This document shows positions 1 to 5,190 of a stretch of 5,190 nucleotides of DNA, in pieces. A model generated the notes under the pieces. The model was not told the origin of the DNA, did no database searches, and was given only the letters and a program-made list of their open reading frames with translations. The position numbers and the translations under genes were made by a program. Numbering within the stretch: position 1 is the stretch's first letter; every line of letters starts with the position of its first letter. The DNA comes from Microcaldota archaeon. GTDB taxonomy: Archaea > Micrarchaeota > Micrarchaeia > Micrarchaeales > CABMGC01. The stretch is from contig JASHTX010000057.1 in assembly GCA_030040335.1 (NCBI GenBank), positions 1 to 5,190 on the forward strand, read 5' to 3'.

Positions 1-707
1 ATGTTGGGTCTCGGCCCTGTGTAGTAGATATCCGACAGGTTAAGCGCCTCATTAGTGAAGTTCTCGAAGTAGAGGAAGTAGCCGGCTGAAACCGTACCGT
101 TCTTATTTGCAAAGTTAACCGCCTTTGAAGAGAAGGTAGTGTAAGCTCGAAGTTCACTCAGATATGGATCGCAGGAACCGCCATTTTTGCTGATCACGCT
201 TCTGTAAGATGCAAGAGACGCGGGGTTTACCACGCTCACCTCGAACTCGGTAAGATAAGGCCTTGACTGGTTCATGGCAGAATAGTTCACTGGAGTTGTG
301 TAATTGGTTGTCAGTGAATCGGGAGGGAAATTTCCGATGAAGTTAAACTTGAAGTAGCTCGTCTTGTTGCATGGCTGGTCCGAACCCTGCTCGGAATGCG
401 CGCTGGAACCCGGAATGGTGAACGTATTGACGAAATCGCTTGCTTCTGAATAGTTTACCGGATACATGGTTGTTGAAACCGTAAATGTCTCCGTAGTTGT
501 CACAGAAGTCGGAGTAGCAACAGTTGTAGTTGAATTTGAAGACGCAGTCTGCTTCGGAATGAAGAGATATGCGCCGACAACCACAAGAACGACCAGAATT
601 ATAATTACGGGCATAAGGGTTCTGTTTTTATGACCGCTATTTGAGGTCTGCTGATTCTGCATCTCGCCTGTGTTCATTGGCGGAGTTTGAGAAGAATTGT
701 CATCCAT
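1..707 (-). CDS. Single-pass membrane-anchored exported protein, unknown function (3' end off window)
   Basis: The frame opens with ATG at 707 and stays open through 235 codons to the window edge, so only the N-terminal part is visible. Residues 1-30 are polar (Asn/Gln/Ser-rich) and end in H-K-N-R-T. Residues 31-51 form one strong hydrophobic helix (L-M-P-V-I-I-I-L-V-V). A Ser/Thr stretch at about 55-80 follows, and then an ectodomain with nine N-x-S/T sequons and two Cys (113 and 179). The basic residues before the helix predict N-in, C-out. I recognise no family in the ectodomain. The Ser/Thr spacer and the sequons resemble those of the neighbouring envelope proteins. A 113-nt gap separates it from the upstream gene, so it may have its own promoter. 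The Shine-Dalgarno match before the ATG is weak (GGT only). That it is a real gene rests on the long open frame and coherent anchor-plus-spacer design; its function is unknown. Confidence 0.85.
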   Translation of the reverse strand, partial: MDDNSSQTPPMNTGEMQNQQTSNSGHKNRTLMPVIIILVVLVVVGAYLFIPKQTASSNSTTTVATPTSVTTTETFTVSTTMYPVNYSEASDFVNTFTIPGSSAHSEQGSDQPCNKTSYFKFNFIGNFPPDSLTTNYTTPVNYSAMNQSRPYLTEFEVSVVNPASLASYRSVISKNGGSCDPYLSELRAYTTFSSKAVNFANKNGTVSAGYFLYFENFTNEALNLSDIYYTGPRPN

Positions 708-820
708 GTGACCAACAACCCTAGTTCGAATGTTAGCTATGATTGTATGAAACGGAAAGCATAAATACCGCTATCACTGCAAACCGTCAGAATTTAATGG
801 CGATCTGATCGGATAATCCT
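708..820 (-). promoter_or_regulatory. Intergenic gap with a possible TATA-like element for the leftmost gene
   Basis: This 113-nt gap follows the TAA of the membrane spermidine-synthase-like gene. Read on the minus strand it contains TATTTATG at about 767-760, centred some 56 nt before the ATG at 707. If this works as an archaeal TATA box, transcription would start near 737 and leave a leader of about 30 nt. The box is a modest match and no clear BRE is visible. A short CGATC/GATCG symmetry near 802-812 has almost no loop and is unlikely to be a terminator. No T-rich tract typical of archaeal termination was seen. Confidence 0.3.
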
Positions 821-2341
821 TTACTCCCCTGTTGCGTGGAGTTGGCGCCACCATAACGTCAGAACCTGGGCAGAATAAGTATCGAAGGGATTTTTGTCGT
901 CAGTCAGCACGGGGTAGCCAGCAGTGCTGATGTTGTCATGGTAAAGGATTTCATTTTTTATGCCGCTCATTTGCAAGTTGCCGATCGTCTGGTTCGCGGC
1001 ATTCACAATGACAGCTTGTGTGTAGTTGTTGTCATTAGTGGCAATCAGCTCTATGTCCTGCACGCTAGACAGGTTGGTATTCATTGGGAAGACGTAAACG
1101 TTTGAGAACTGCGTGCTGTAAGTCTTGTACAGGGACTTGAACACTCCAGATTGGTTTCCCGTAAATGGAGAAAGGATGTTAAAGTAGAATATGCCGTTTG
1201 GAGTGAGGTGGTCTCTGATCTCCTCTGCGGTCTGAATTGTTGCAAGCTGATATGGCATGGAAAGGGAACCGCCATATGCATCCATGACGATCAGATTATA
1301 GGTTTTTGTCGTGTTCCTTAGAAAAAAGCGGGCGTCCTCTATATGAATACTTATTCTAGTGCTGTTTGTGAAATTAAAAAATTGTCTCGCAGCTTGCACT
1401 ACGGCAGGGTCTATCTCAACAACATCGATGCTGGCGGTGGTGTGTTTGTACAGATCAGTGACCAGCGACCCATCTCCGAGACCCAGGTAAAGCGCAGTCT
1501 TGATATTCGGATTTACTTTATACACTATCCTCTGATAGACGGTGTATGGTACAAAGGACCCTGAAGAGTTGGGATACAACAGATTTGCAGGGTATAGCGC
1601 ATCCTGATCGGAAAGGTCCGTCCTCAGGCTAAGGACACCTGAGTTGTTTGAGATTACAAGATGGTAGTATTGGGTATCTGTTTGGTAAACGATAGTTCCT
1701 CCGCTTATGTTCTGTTGTTCAACAGGAACCAGTTGCACAAGCAGGATAGCAGGAATAATTAGGAGGAATACTTTGCTGAAGAATATCAGACCTGTCAGTA
1801 TGAGTATCGCGCTTGTAAACAAGAAACTATAGGTCAAACCCAGATACGGCACTAGGACATATCCAGTGAGTAGCGCGCCGACTATGCTCCCAGATGTTGC
1901 TATTGCATAAAGATTTCCTGCACTTTCACCGACATTATTCACTCTTTTTGTCTTAAGTCGAACCGCATAGGGAGTGATCGCCCCGAGGGCGACATTAGGA
2001 ACAGCGAATAGGACAACAGAGGCAAAGAGCGGGCCGTATTCAAATCCAAAATTCAGGCTGAAATTCAGGACATAGCCTGAGAAAGACGGCATGACGCCTA
2101 TGAACAAGCCTGCTATGAAAAGGAACATCGCTATGCTTGAGACCTTCGGCGTCTTGTCGGCCATTTTGCCGCCTATGTAGTATCCAATGCCCAGAGCCGC
2201 GAGGACCACTGCAATGGAACTAGTCCAGCTGTATAGAGTATCACCAAGATACGGTGCCAGAAGTCTGACTCCAGCTATCTCAATCACCATGACTGCCATT
2301 CCTGAAAAGAAGACAGTAGGTTCAAGTTTGCTCAGTTTCAT
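821..2341 (-). CDS. Seven-helix membrane protein with C-terminal spermidine-synthase-like (SpeE-type) domain
   Basis: This 506-aa protein belongs to the membrane-fused spermidine synthase-like group. Seven hydrophobic segments lie at about 9-31, 37-57, 68-86, 103-125, 141-166, 169-189 and 191-207, and the G-E-S-A-G-N-L-Y plus G-A-L-L-T-G-Y stretch is typical of the group. A Rossmann methyltransferase/aminopropyltransferase fold follows: glycine loop G-L-G-D-G at 287-291, E-I-D at 309-311, E-D-A at 335-337, and Asp354 in M-D-A-Y-G-G at the position of the catalytic Asp. The C-terminal L-T-D-D at 479-482 is also a group hallmark. Canonical enzymes have D-S-[ST]-D-P here, so the second Asp and the Pro are missing and true aminopropyl transfer is doubtful. 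The start is ATG 2341: a GGTGA Shine-Dalgarno lies 7 nt upstream, and the protein then begins M-K-L-S-K directly before helix 1. An upstream in-frame start at 2416 would overlap the previous gene by 68 nt. It probably shares a transcript with the gene ending at 2349. Substrate unknown. Confidence 0.85.
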   Translation of the reverse strand: MKLSKLEPTVFFSGMAVMVIEIAGVRLLAPYLGDTLYSWTSSIAVVLAALGIGYYIGGKMADKTPKVSSIAMFLFIAGLFIGVMPSFSGYVLNFSLNFGFEYGPLFASVVLFAVPNVALGAITPYAVRLKTKRVNNVGESAGNLYAIATSGSIVGALLTGYVLVPYLGLTYSFLFTSAILILTGLIFFSKVFLLIIPAILLVQLVPVEQQNISGGTIVYQTDTQYYHLVISNNSGVLSLRTDLSDQDALYPANLLYPNSSGSFVPYTVYQRIVYKVNPNIKTALYLGLGDGSLVTDLYKHTTASIDVVEIDPAVVQAARQFFNFTNSTRISIHIEDARFFLRNTTKTYNLIVMDAYGGSLSMPYQLATIQTAEEIRDHLTPNGIFYFNILSPFTGNQSGVFKSLYKTYSTQFSNVYVFPMNTNLSSVQDIELIATNDNNYTQAVIVNAANQTIGNLQMSGIKNEILYHDNISTAGYPVLTDDKNPFDTYSAQVLTLWWRQLHATGE

Positions 2342-2359
2342 ATTCTGCTCACCCAGACC
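2342..2359 (-). promoter_or_regulatory. Shine-Dalgarno site that sets the start at 2341
   Basis: Read on the minus strand, GGGTGAGCAGAAT precedes the ATG at 2341, putting GGTGA 7 nt before the start. It matches the archaeal anti-SD complement (GGAGGTGA) well. It overlaps the TGA stop of the upstream gene (2351-2349), so ribosomes finishing that gene could reinitiate here. This favours the 506-aa form over a 531-aa form beginning inside the upstream gene. Confidence 0.65.
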
Positions 2360-2978
2360 CAGACGAAAGTAGGGAATATTGATCGTACAAGAGTTCTTCT
2401 GTAACGTTCTTTGCATCAGGAGCAGAAATATCTTGATCTATGAGAGAAGATACGCCAATTACTGTTTTGCCATGAAGAACATACTCTGAAAGGACCTTGC
2501 GATAGGGAGTCGGACTTTGGAAATTGATGTCTGTGAAATATAGAGTAAAGTTGCTTGTGCCGGTAAGGTTGGCGTAAGTAGAAACGCCTAGCGGCCAAGG
2601 AGTAGAGTTCAGGTACTGGGTTATGTTGTTTATGTAAGCGTATGCATCGGCATTCGTATTGAATGAGTAGTAGAATAGGGATATCGCAGATGGAAGGGAA
2701 GTATTGTTGGATTTTATCGTGAATGCAACGGTGCATGCATTTTCTATACCAAGGCCCTGAAGCAGAGAAGAGTTCTGGCAGTTTTGAGGAGTTGTGAGCG
2801 TGTATGAGTTATTATATAACGAATTTAGTTGCTGCAGGCTCAAAAGTCTCACAGTCTGCCCAGAGCTAATCAAGAATACGGAAATAATTATTAGAACAAT
2901 CACTATGGAAAAGAGTGCTAAGAGTGCTGATTTGAATGTCGTCCCAGCTCTTCTTTCGTTATTCTCTTTTTGAAACAT
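2349..2978 (-). CDS. Single-pass, sequon-rich exported protein of unknown function
   Basis: This 209-aa protein has a short basic N-terminus (F-Q-K-E-N-N-E-R-R), one strong helix at about residues 18-38 (A-L-L-A-L-F-S-I-V-I-V-L), and an ectodomain of about 170 residues. The helix would act as an uncleaved anchor with the C-terminus outside. The ectodomain has nine N-x-S/T sequons and two Cys (67 and 82) that could pair. I recognise no catalytic motif or named family. A stretch with D-A-Y-A-Y-I-N-N and, further on, E-Y-V-L-H-G-K-T-V-I-G-V suggests a small alpha/beta extracellular domain, which is inference. I chose ATG 2978. An in-frame TTG at 2987 directly follows a TGA and leaves no room for a ribosome site, whereas GTGA lies about 9 nt before the ATG. 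The gene sits 41 nt after the Hint-domain protein and 7 nt before the spermidine-synthase-like gene, so all three may share a transcript. Confidence 0.8.
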   Translation of the reverse strand: MFQKENNERRAGTTFKSALLALFSIVIVLIIISVFLISSGQTVRLLSLQQLNSLYNNSYTLTTPQNCQNSSLLQGLGIENACTVAFTIKSNNTSLPSAISLFYYSFNTNADAYAYINNITQYLNSTPWPLGVSTYANLTGTSNFTLYFTDINFQSPTPYRKVLSEYVLHGKTVIGVSSLIDQDISAPDAKNVTEELLYDQYSLLSSGSG

Positions 2979-3019
2979 AAATAACAATCACATTGGAGTC
3001 TGCTGAGCAATTCACAACT

Positions 3020-3421
3020 TCAGGTAGAGATCGTGTCTGCCAGATAGCCTCCATCAACCATGAAACTGTTGCCCGAATTGCCAATAACGTCGTACACCAC
3101 GTATTGCCCTTCTGAGTGGGTTACGCTATAAACCGCTATCCATTGGGAGTTTACAGGGTTGAGGATCTCATCCCCGACCTTCAGATTTGAAGCCGCAACC
3201 CACCCGCGCTCTGTGTAGAAGAGTTCATTCCCGTCTGTGCCAACTTGGTTGTTTATCTTATAGGACTCGCTGACAGTAAAGTAGACGATGCGCTGGACCA
3301 CTTCAGGATATAATTTGCCTGTTGCGGCATCGTAAGAGATGATTATATCTCCGGGCATTAGGTCTTGTATGGGTCTTACGTCGCCATCTGCAAGCAGCAC
3401 AGTGGTATTGGCCAGGAATGA
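3020..3421 (-). other. Degenerate Hint (hedgehog/intein) domain, residues 344-476
   Basis: The domain fills the C-terminus of the surface protein. Block A-like sequence (A-D-G at 354-356, then I-Q-D-L-x-P-G-D and S-Y-D) and the second half (F-Y-T-E-R-G-W-V-A-A-S-N-L with G-D-E-I-L) fit the Hint pattern closely. The final V-Y-D-V plus N-S-F-M-V-D-G-G-Y-L is the usual last strand pair. Active Hint domains keep Cys/Ser1, T-x-x-H and a terminal H-N. Here these read Ser344, T405-x-x-N408 and D472-T473 by motif alignment done by eye. Splicing is therefore unlikely, though Ser344 could in principle allow an N-O acyl shift. Confidence 0.75.
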
Positions 3422-4450
3422 TGTTTCTTCAGTGGAGGCGGAAGTGGAGGTGGTGGTGCTGGTGGAGGTGGAAGTTGAGGTCTTGGTGGAGGTTGAAGTC
3501 GAGGTACTGGTGGAGGTGGAAGTGGAGGTAGAGGTTGAGGTGCTGGTGGAAGTCGAAGTTGAGGTACTGGTGGAGGTAGAGGTTGAGGTGCTGGTGGCAG
3601 TTGATGTTGAGGTTGTGGATGTTGATGTTGAAGTTGTGCTGGTGGTGGATGAAGTAGTGATAGTCGATGATGAGCTTGTAATCGTCGTTGATGAAGTGGC
3701 AATGAAGTTAGCCGTGAGAACGCCAGGACCACCTATGATGTTGGCTGTCGTGGACTGAAGAATTGAATTCGCCACAAAGGTGTTGGATCCTACGATCCAT
3801 GTATAGAAGACATCTCCGGTGGGAGGTATTGCATAGACCTGATAGCTGACTCCGGATATCGCAACCACGTTGGCTCCATTGCTATAAGGAACTCCGTCCA
3901 AGGCAATTTCGCCATTCGGAGGCGTGGTCAGGAGAGTGAGATTGTATACTAGTGACACATAAGGAGACGCCACGGTAATACCTGTGCCAGTGGTGTTGTA
4001 GACCTGTTTTGTGCAAGTCGGCGAACAGATCTTGTAGTTTAGGGCAAACTTAGGACTTACCTGCGTGCCAACAGACGTACTGAAGCCTGTCATGACAGCG
4101 CTGCACACAACAGACGAACCTGCAATCGCGTTCTGAGGCAGGCAACTGCCGGTGTAGCTCGTGTTCTTGTAGTAATACGGGAAAACGGTGAGCGCATTGA
4201 TTGGCATGTAGATGTTTGTTGCAAGATTGTTCTGGAAGAGAAGTATGAACTTCACGGCGGTCGCATTCACGAGCACGAGCACCTGAGAGCAGGGGAGCTG
4301 GGGTTCTATGTAACATGAAGACGGGGTGTAAGAAAGGCCGCCACTGCCCTGCGTAAGCACTATCGCGAGTATCGCAACCATGAATATGCCAAGCATCAGG
4401 AATGCCCAGGAGTAGGTTGAGAGGAACTCGACGGAAGATTGCTGGCGCAT
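3020..4450 (-). CDS. Class III signal-peptide surface protein with Ser/Thr linker and degenerate C-terminal Hint domain
   Basis: This is a 476-aa exported protein. Residues 1-33 (M-R-Q-Q-S-S-V-E-F-L-S-T-Y-S-W-A then a hydrophobic run) form an archaeal class III, type IV pilin-like signal. EppA/PibD-type cleavage would fall after Q3, giving Q+1 and the usual E+5. Residues 40-160 are an ectodomain with six Cys (47, 54, 103, 116, 142, 146). Residues 166-250 resemble one InlB/Flg_new-type beta repeat (P-P-N-G-E-I, then a Y-x-W core, ending L-T-A-N-F). Residues 252-340 are almost pure Ser/Thr. Residues 344-476 match the Hint fold: F-L-A-N-T-T-V-L-L-A-D-G, I-Q-D-L-M-P-G-D, Y-T-E-R-G-W-V-A-A and L-K-V-G-D-E-I-L. 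The splicing residues appear replaced (Ser344 for Cys1, Asn408 for the block B His, D-T for the terminal H-N). It may be a pilus-like or cell-wall protein; the role of the Hint domain is unknown. No Shine-Dalgarno precedes the ATG, and a TATA-like box at -27 suggests a leaderless message. Confidence 0.85.
   Translation of the reverse strand: MRQQSSVEFLSTYSWAFLMLGIFMVAILAIVLTQGSGGLSYTPSSCYIEPQLPCSQVLVLVNATAVKFILLFQNNLATNIYMPINALTVFPYYYKNTSYTGSCLPQNAIAGSSVVCSAVMTGFSTSVGTQVSPKFALNYKICSPTCTKQVYNTTGTGITVASPYVSLVYNLTLLTTPPNGEIALDGVPYSNGANVVAISGVSYQVYAIPPTGDVFYTWIVGSNTFVANSILQSTTANIIGGPGVLTANFIATSSTTITSSSSTITTSSTTSTTSTSTSTTSTSTATSTSTSTSTSTSTSTSTSTSTSTSTSTSTSTSTSTSTKTSTSTSTSTTTSTSASTEETSFLANTTVLLADGDVRPIQDLMPGDIIISYDAATGKLYPEVVQRIVYFTVSESYKINNQVGTDGNELFYTERGWVAASNLKVGDEILNPVNSQWIAVYSVTHSEGQYVVYDVIGNSGNSFMVDGGYLADTIST
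3431..3697 (-). repeat. Ser/Thr low-complexity linker with 24-nt internal periodicity
   Basis: This stretch encodes residues 252-340, almost entirely alternating Ser-Thr, inside the Hint-domain protein. On the plus strand the core CTGGTGG (once TTGGTGG) recurs at about 3459, 3483, 3507, 3543, 3567 and 3591. The spacing is 24, 24, 36, 24 and 24 nt, always a whole number of codons. The marker comes from one AGC/AGT serine codon per eight residues amid TCN serines. This suggests growth by tandem duplication of an eight-codon unit. Such linkers in surface proteins are usually extended and often O-glycosylated (known for the class, inferred here). Confidence 0.9.
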
Positions 4451-4488
4451 ATAAGAGAGATTAGAGGAATAGGCTTATAGCCTTTTCA
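4451..4488 (-). promoter_or_regulatory. TATA/BRE-like archaeal promoter for a leaderless message
   Basis: On the minus strand TGAAAAGG (4488-4481, BRE-like and overlapping the TGA of the upstream gene) is followed by CTATAAG (4480-4474). The box is centred about 27 nt before the ATG at 4450, which is the usual archaeal TATA-to-start-site distance, so transcription would begin at or next to the start codon. The absence of any Shine-Dalgarno before this ATG agrees. The box sits inside a small perfect inverted repeat, AGGCT-ATA-AGCCT (4483-4471), whose meaning is unclear. Confidence 0.5.
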
Positions 4489-5190
4489 GTCGACCCTGAG
4501 GTCGAAGACCATCTCGACCTCTGTTGACGAATAGGGCCTTACAATCCTCTGATCGATGATCCTGCATCGCCTTTGGTTCCTCAGGAAGAAGTCTGCAAGC
4601 TGCTCTGAAACCAACTTCACCTCATCAGCTTTGCAGAATGCGTAATAGTGTATCATGCATCTGCTTTTGCACATCCTCAGCGCTGCACCAAGAAAGCTGG
4701 AAGAGTCCTTCGGCAGAGGCATGATTATCCGGTCTGCGAAGCCCTTGTACTTACTCGACAGCCTGTTCGCGTCACCTTCTTCGACCATGACGTTCGCTGT
4801 TTTGTTCATCACGGCATTATCGCGCATATACTTGCAGGCGCTCTTGTTAAGTTCAATCGCGATGACCTTGCATGCTGGATGCTCCTTGGCTATCTCAACA
4901 GCATAGGGGCCGACACCGGCAAACATCACGACCACTTTCTCTCCGTTCTTTGCAAGCCCGCTTATTCTCTTCCTCTCGTATGCAAGCCTGGCAGAGAAGA
5001 AGACCTTGCGTATGTCGAACCTGAATACGCAGCCGTTTTCCCTGTAGGTAGCGATGTAGGTCTTGTTGCCAGCCACATAAACGAATCTTCGCGTTCTGTA
5101 CCTGCCTGTAACAGCGCCGCCTTTTCTCAGCACGGTTTCGATGTGCCTGTTTGTGCGCATGATCGCAAGAGCCAGTTTTCTGGCCACTCT
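4486..5190 (-). CDS. trm5: tRNA (guanine37-N1)-methyltransferase, Trm5/TYW2 family (5' end off window)
   Basis: This archaeal class I SAM-dependent enzyme methylates G37 next to the tRNA anticodon, which limits frameshifting. The visible 234 codons, numbered here from the GTG at 5187, give the family signature in order: F-D-I-R-K-V-F-F-S with A-Y-E-R-K-R-I at 57-75, the SAM-binding M-F-A-G-V-G-P at 88-94, A-I-E-L-N at 110-114, G-D-A at 138-140, D-R-I-I-M-P-L-P at 152-159 and I-H-Y-Y at 179-182. The frame is open past the GTG to the edge, and full archaeal enzymes are about 330-350 aa, so the N-terminal D1 region lies outside the window. The catalytic loop reads M-P-L-P where eukaryotic and some archaeal Trm5 have N-L-P. 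I believe M-P-L-P also occurs in archaeal Trm5, so the Trm5a, Trm5b or Taw2 subclass stays open. The next gene begins 35 nt after the stop. Confidence 0.85.
   Translation of the reverse strand, partial: RVARKLALAIMRTNRHIETVLRKGGAVTGRYRTRRFVYVAGNKTYIATYRENGCVFRFDIRKVFFSARLAYERKRISGLAKNGEKVVVMFAGVGPYAVEIAKEHPACKVIAIELNKSACKYMRDNAVMNKTANVMVEEGDANRLSSKYKGFADRIIMPLPKDSSSFLGAALRMCKSRCMIHYYAFCKADEVKLVSEQLADFFLRNQRRCRIIDQRIVRPYSSTEVEMVFDLRVD

Noticed and set aside
801..812. CGATC/GATCG symmetry as a terminator after the stop at 821
   Set aside because: The arms are separated by about one base and no T-rich tract follows, so a stable hairpin or archaeal-type terminator is not supported.
1343..1564. 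Plus-strand 73-codon frame
   Set aside because: It is antisense to the conserved Rossmann motifs of the 821-2341 gene and has no domain or promoter of its own.
2342..2416. N-terminal extension of the membrane SpeE-like protein to a start at 2416
   Set aside because: It would overlap the upstream gene by 68 nt and add 25 polar residues, whereas the ATG at 2341 has a good GGTGA site and begins the protein right before helix 1.
2416..2736. Minus-strand 106-codon frame rich in His, Arg and Cys
   Set aside because: It lies wholly inside the 2349-2978 gene in another frame, and its composition is typical of an out-of-frame shadow.
3376..3732. Minus-strand Pro/Gln-rich frame in the same linker
   Set aside because: It is a frame-shifted reading of the repetitive linker inside a well-supported gene.
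3339..3758. Plus-strand open frame rich in Val-Glu repeats
   Set aside because: It is the antisense reading of the Ser/Thr linker; the absence of stops follows from the GAGGTG-type repeat, and no start signal or recognisable domain supports it.
3020..4450. An active intein interrupting a host protein
   Set aside because: The Hint domain is at the very C-terminus with no C-extein, and the Cys1, block B His and terminal His-Asn positions are all changed.

Overview
The window looks archaeal, and most like a DPANN lineage such as Micrarchaeota (ARMAN-type). This is inferred from an archaeal-type Trm5 tRNA methyltransferase, a class III (type IV pilin-like) signal peptide in the Q-S-S-V-E-F-L-x-T-Y-x-W-A form, a TATA/BRE-like promoter at leaderless spacing, and exported proteins very rich in N-x-S/T sequons. 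No rRNA or other marker fixes the taxon. Base composition looks moderate, roughly 45-48 % G+C by eye.

All five recognisable genes lie on the minus strand, so they read from right to left. At the right edge is the C-terminal part of a Trm5/TYW2-family tRNA guanine-37 methyltransferase (4486-5190, start outside the window). A 35-nt gap holds a TATA-like box. It is followed by a 476-aa exported protein (3020-4450) made of a class III signal peptide, a Cys-rich ectodomain, a beta-repeat-like domain, a roughly 90-residue Ser/Thr linker and a C-terminal Hint (hedgehog/intein) domain that has lost its splicing residues. Next, after 41 nt, comes a single-pass, sequon-rich membrane protein of unknown function (2349-2978). 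After a further 7 nt comes a seven-helix membrane protein with a C-terminal spermidine-synthase-like Rossmann domain (821-2341). A 113-nt gap with a weak promoter-like element leads to the 5' part of another single-pass exported protein (1-707), which runs off the left edge.

The three genes from 4450 down to 821 are closely spaced and could form one transcription unit for cell-envelope proteins. The two observations most worth a second look are the degenerate Hint domain on a pilin-like surface protein, and signs (positive-inside topology and 11 sequons) that the spermidine-synthase-like domain may face outside the cell. No RNA genes, CRISPR arrays, insertion sequences or convincing terminators were seen.
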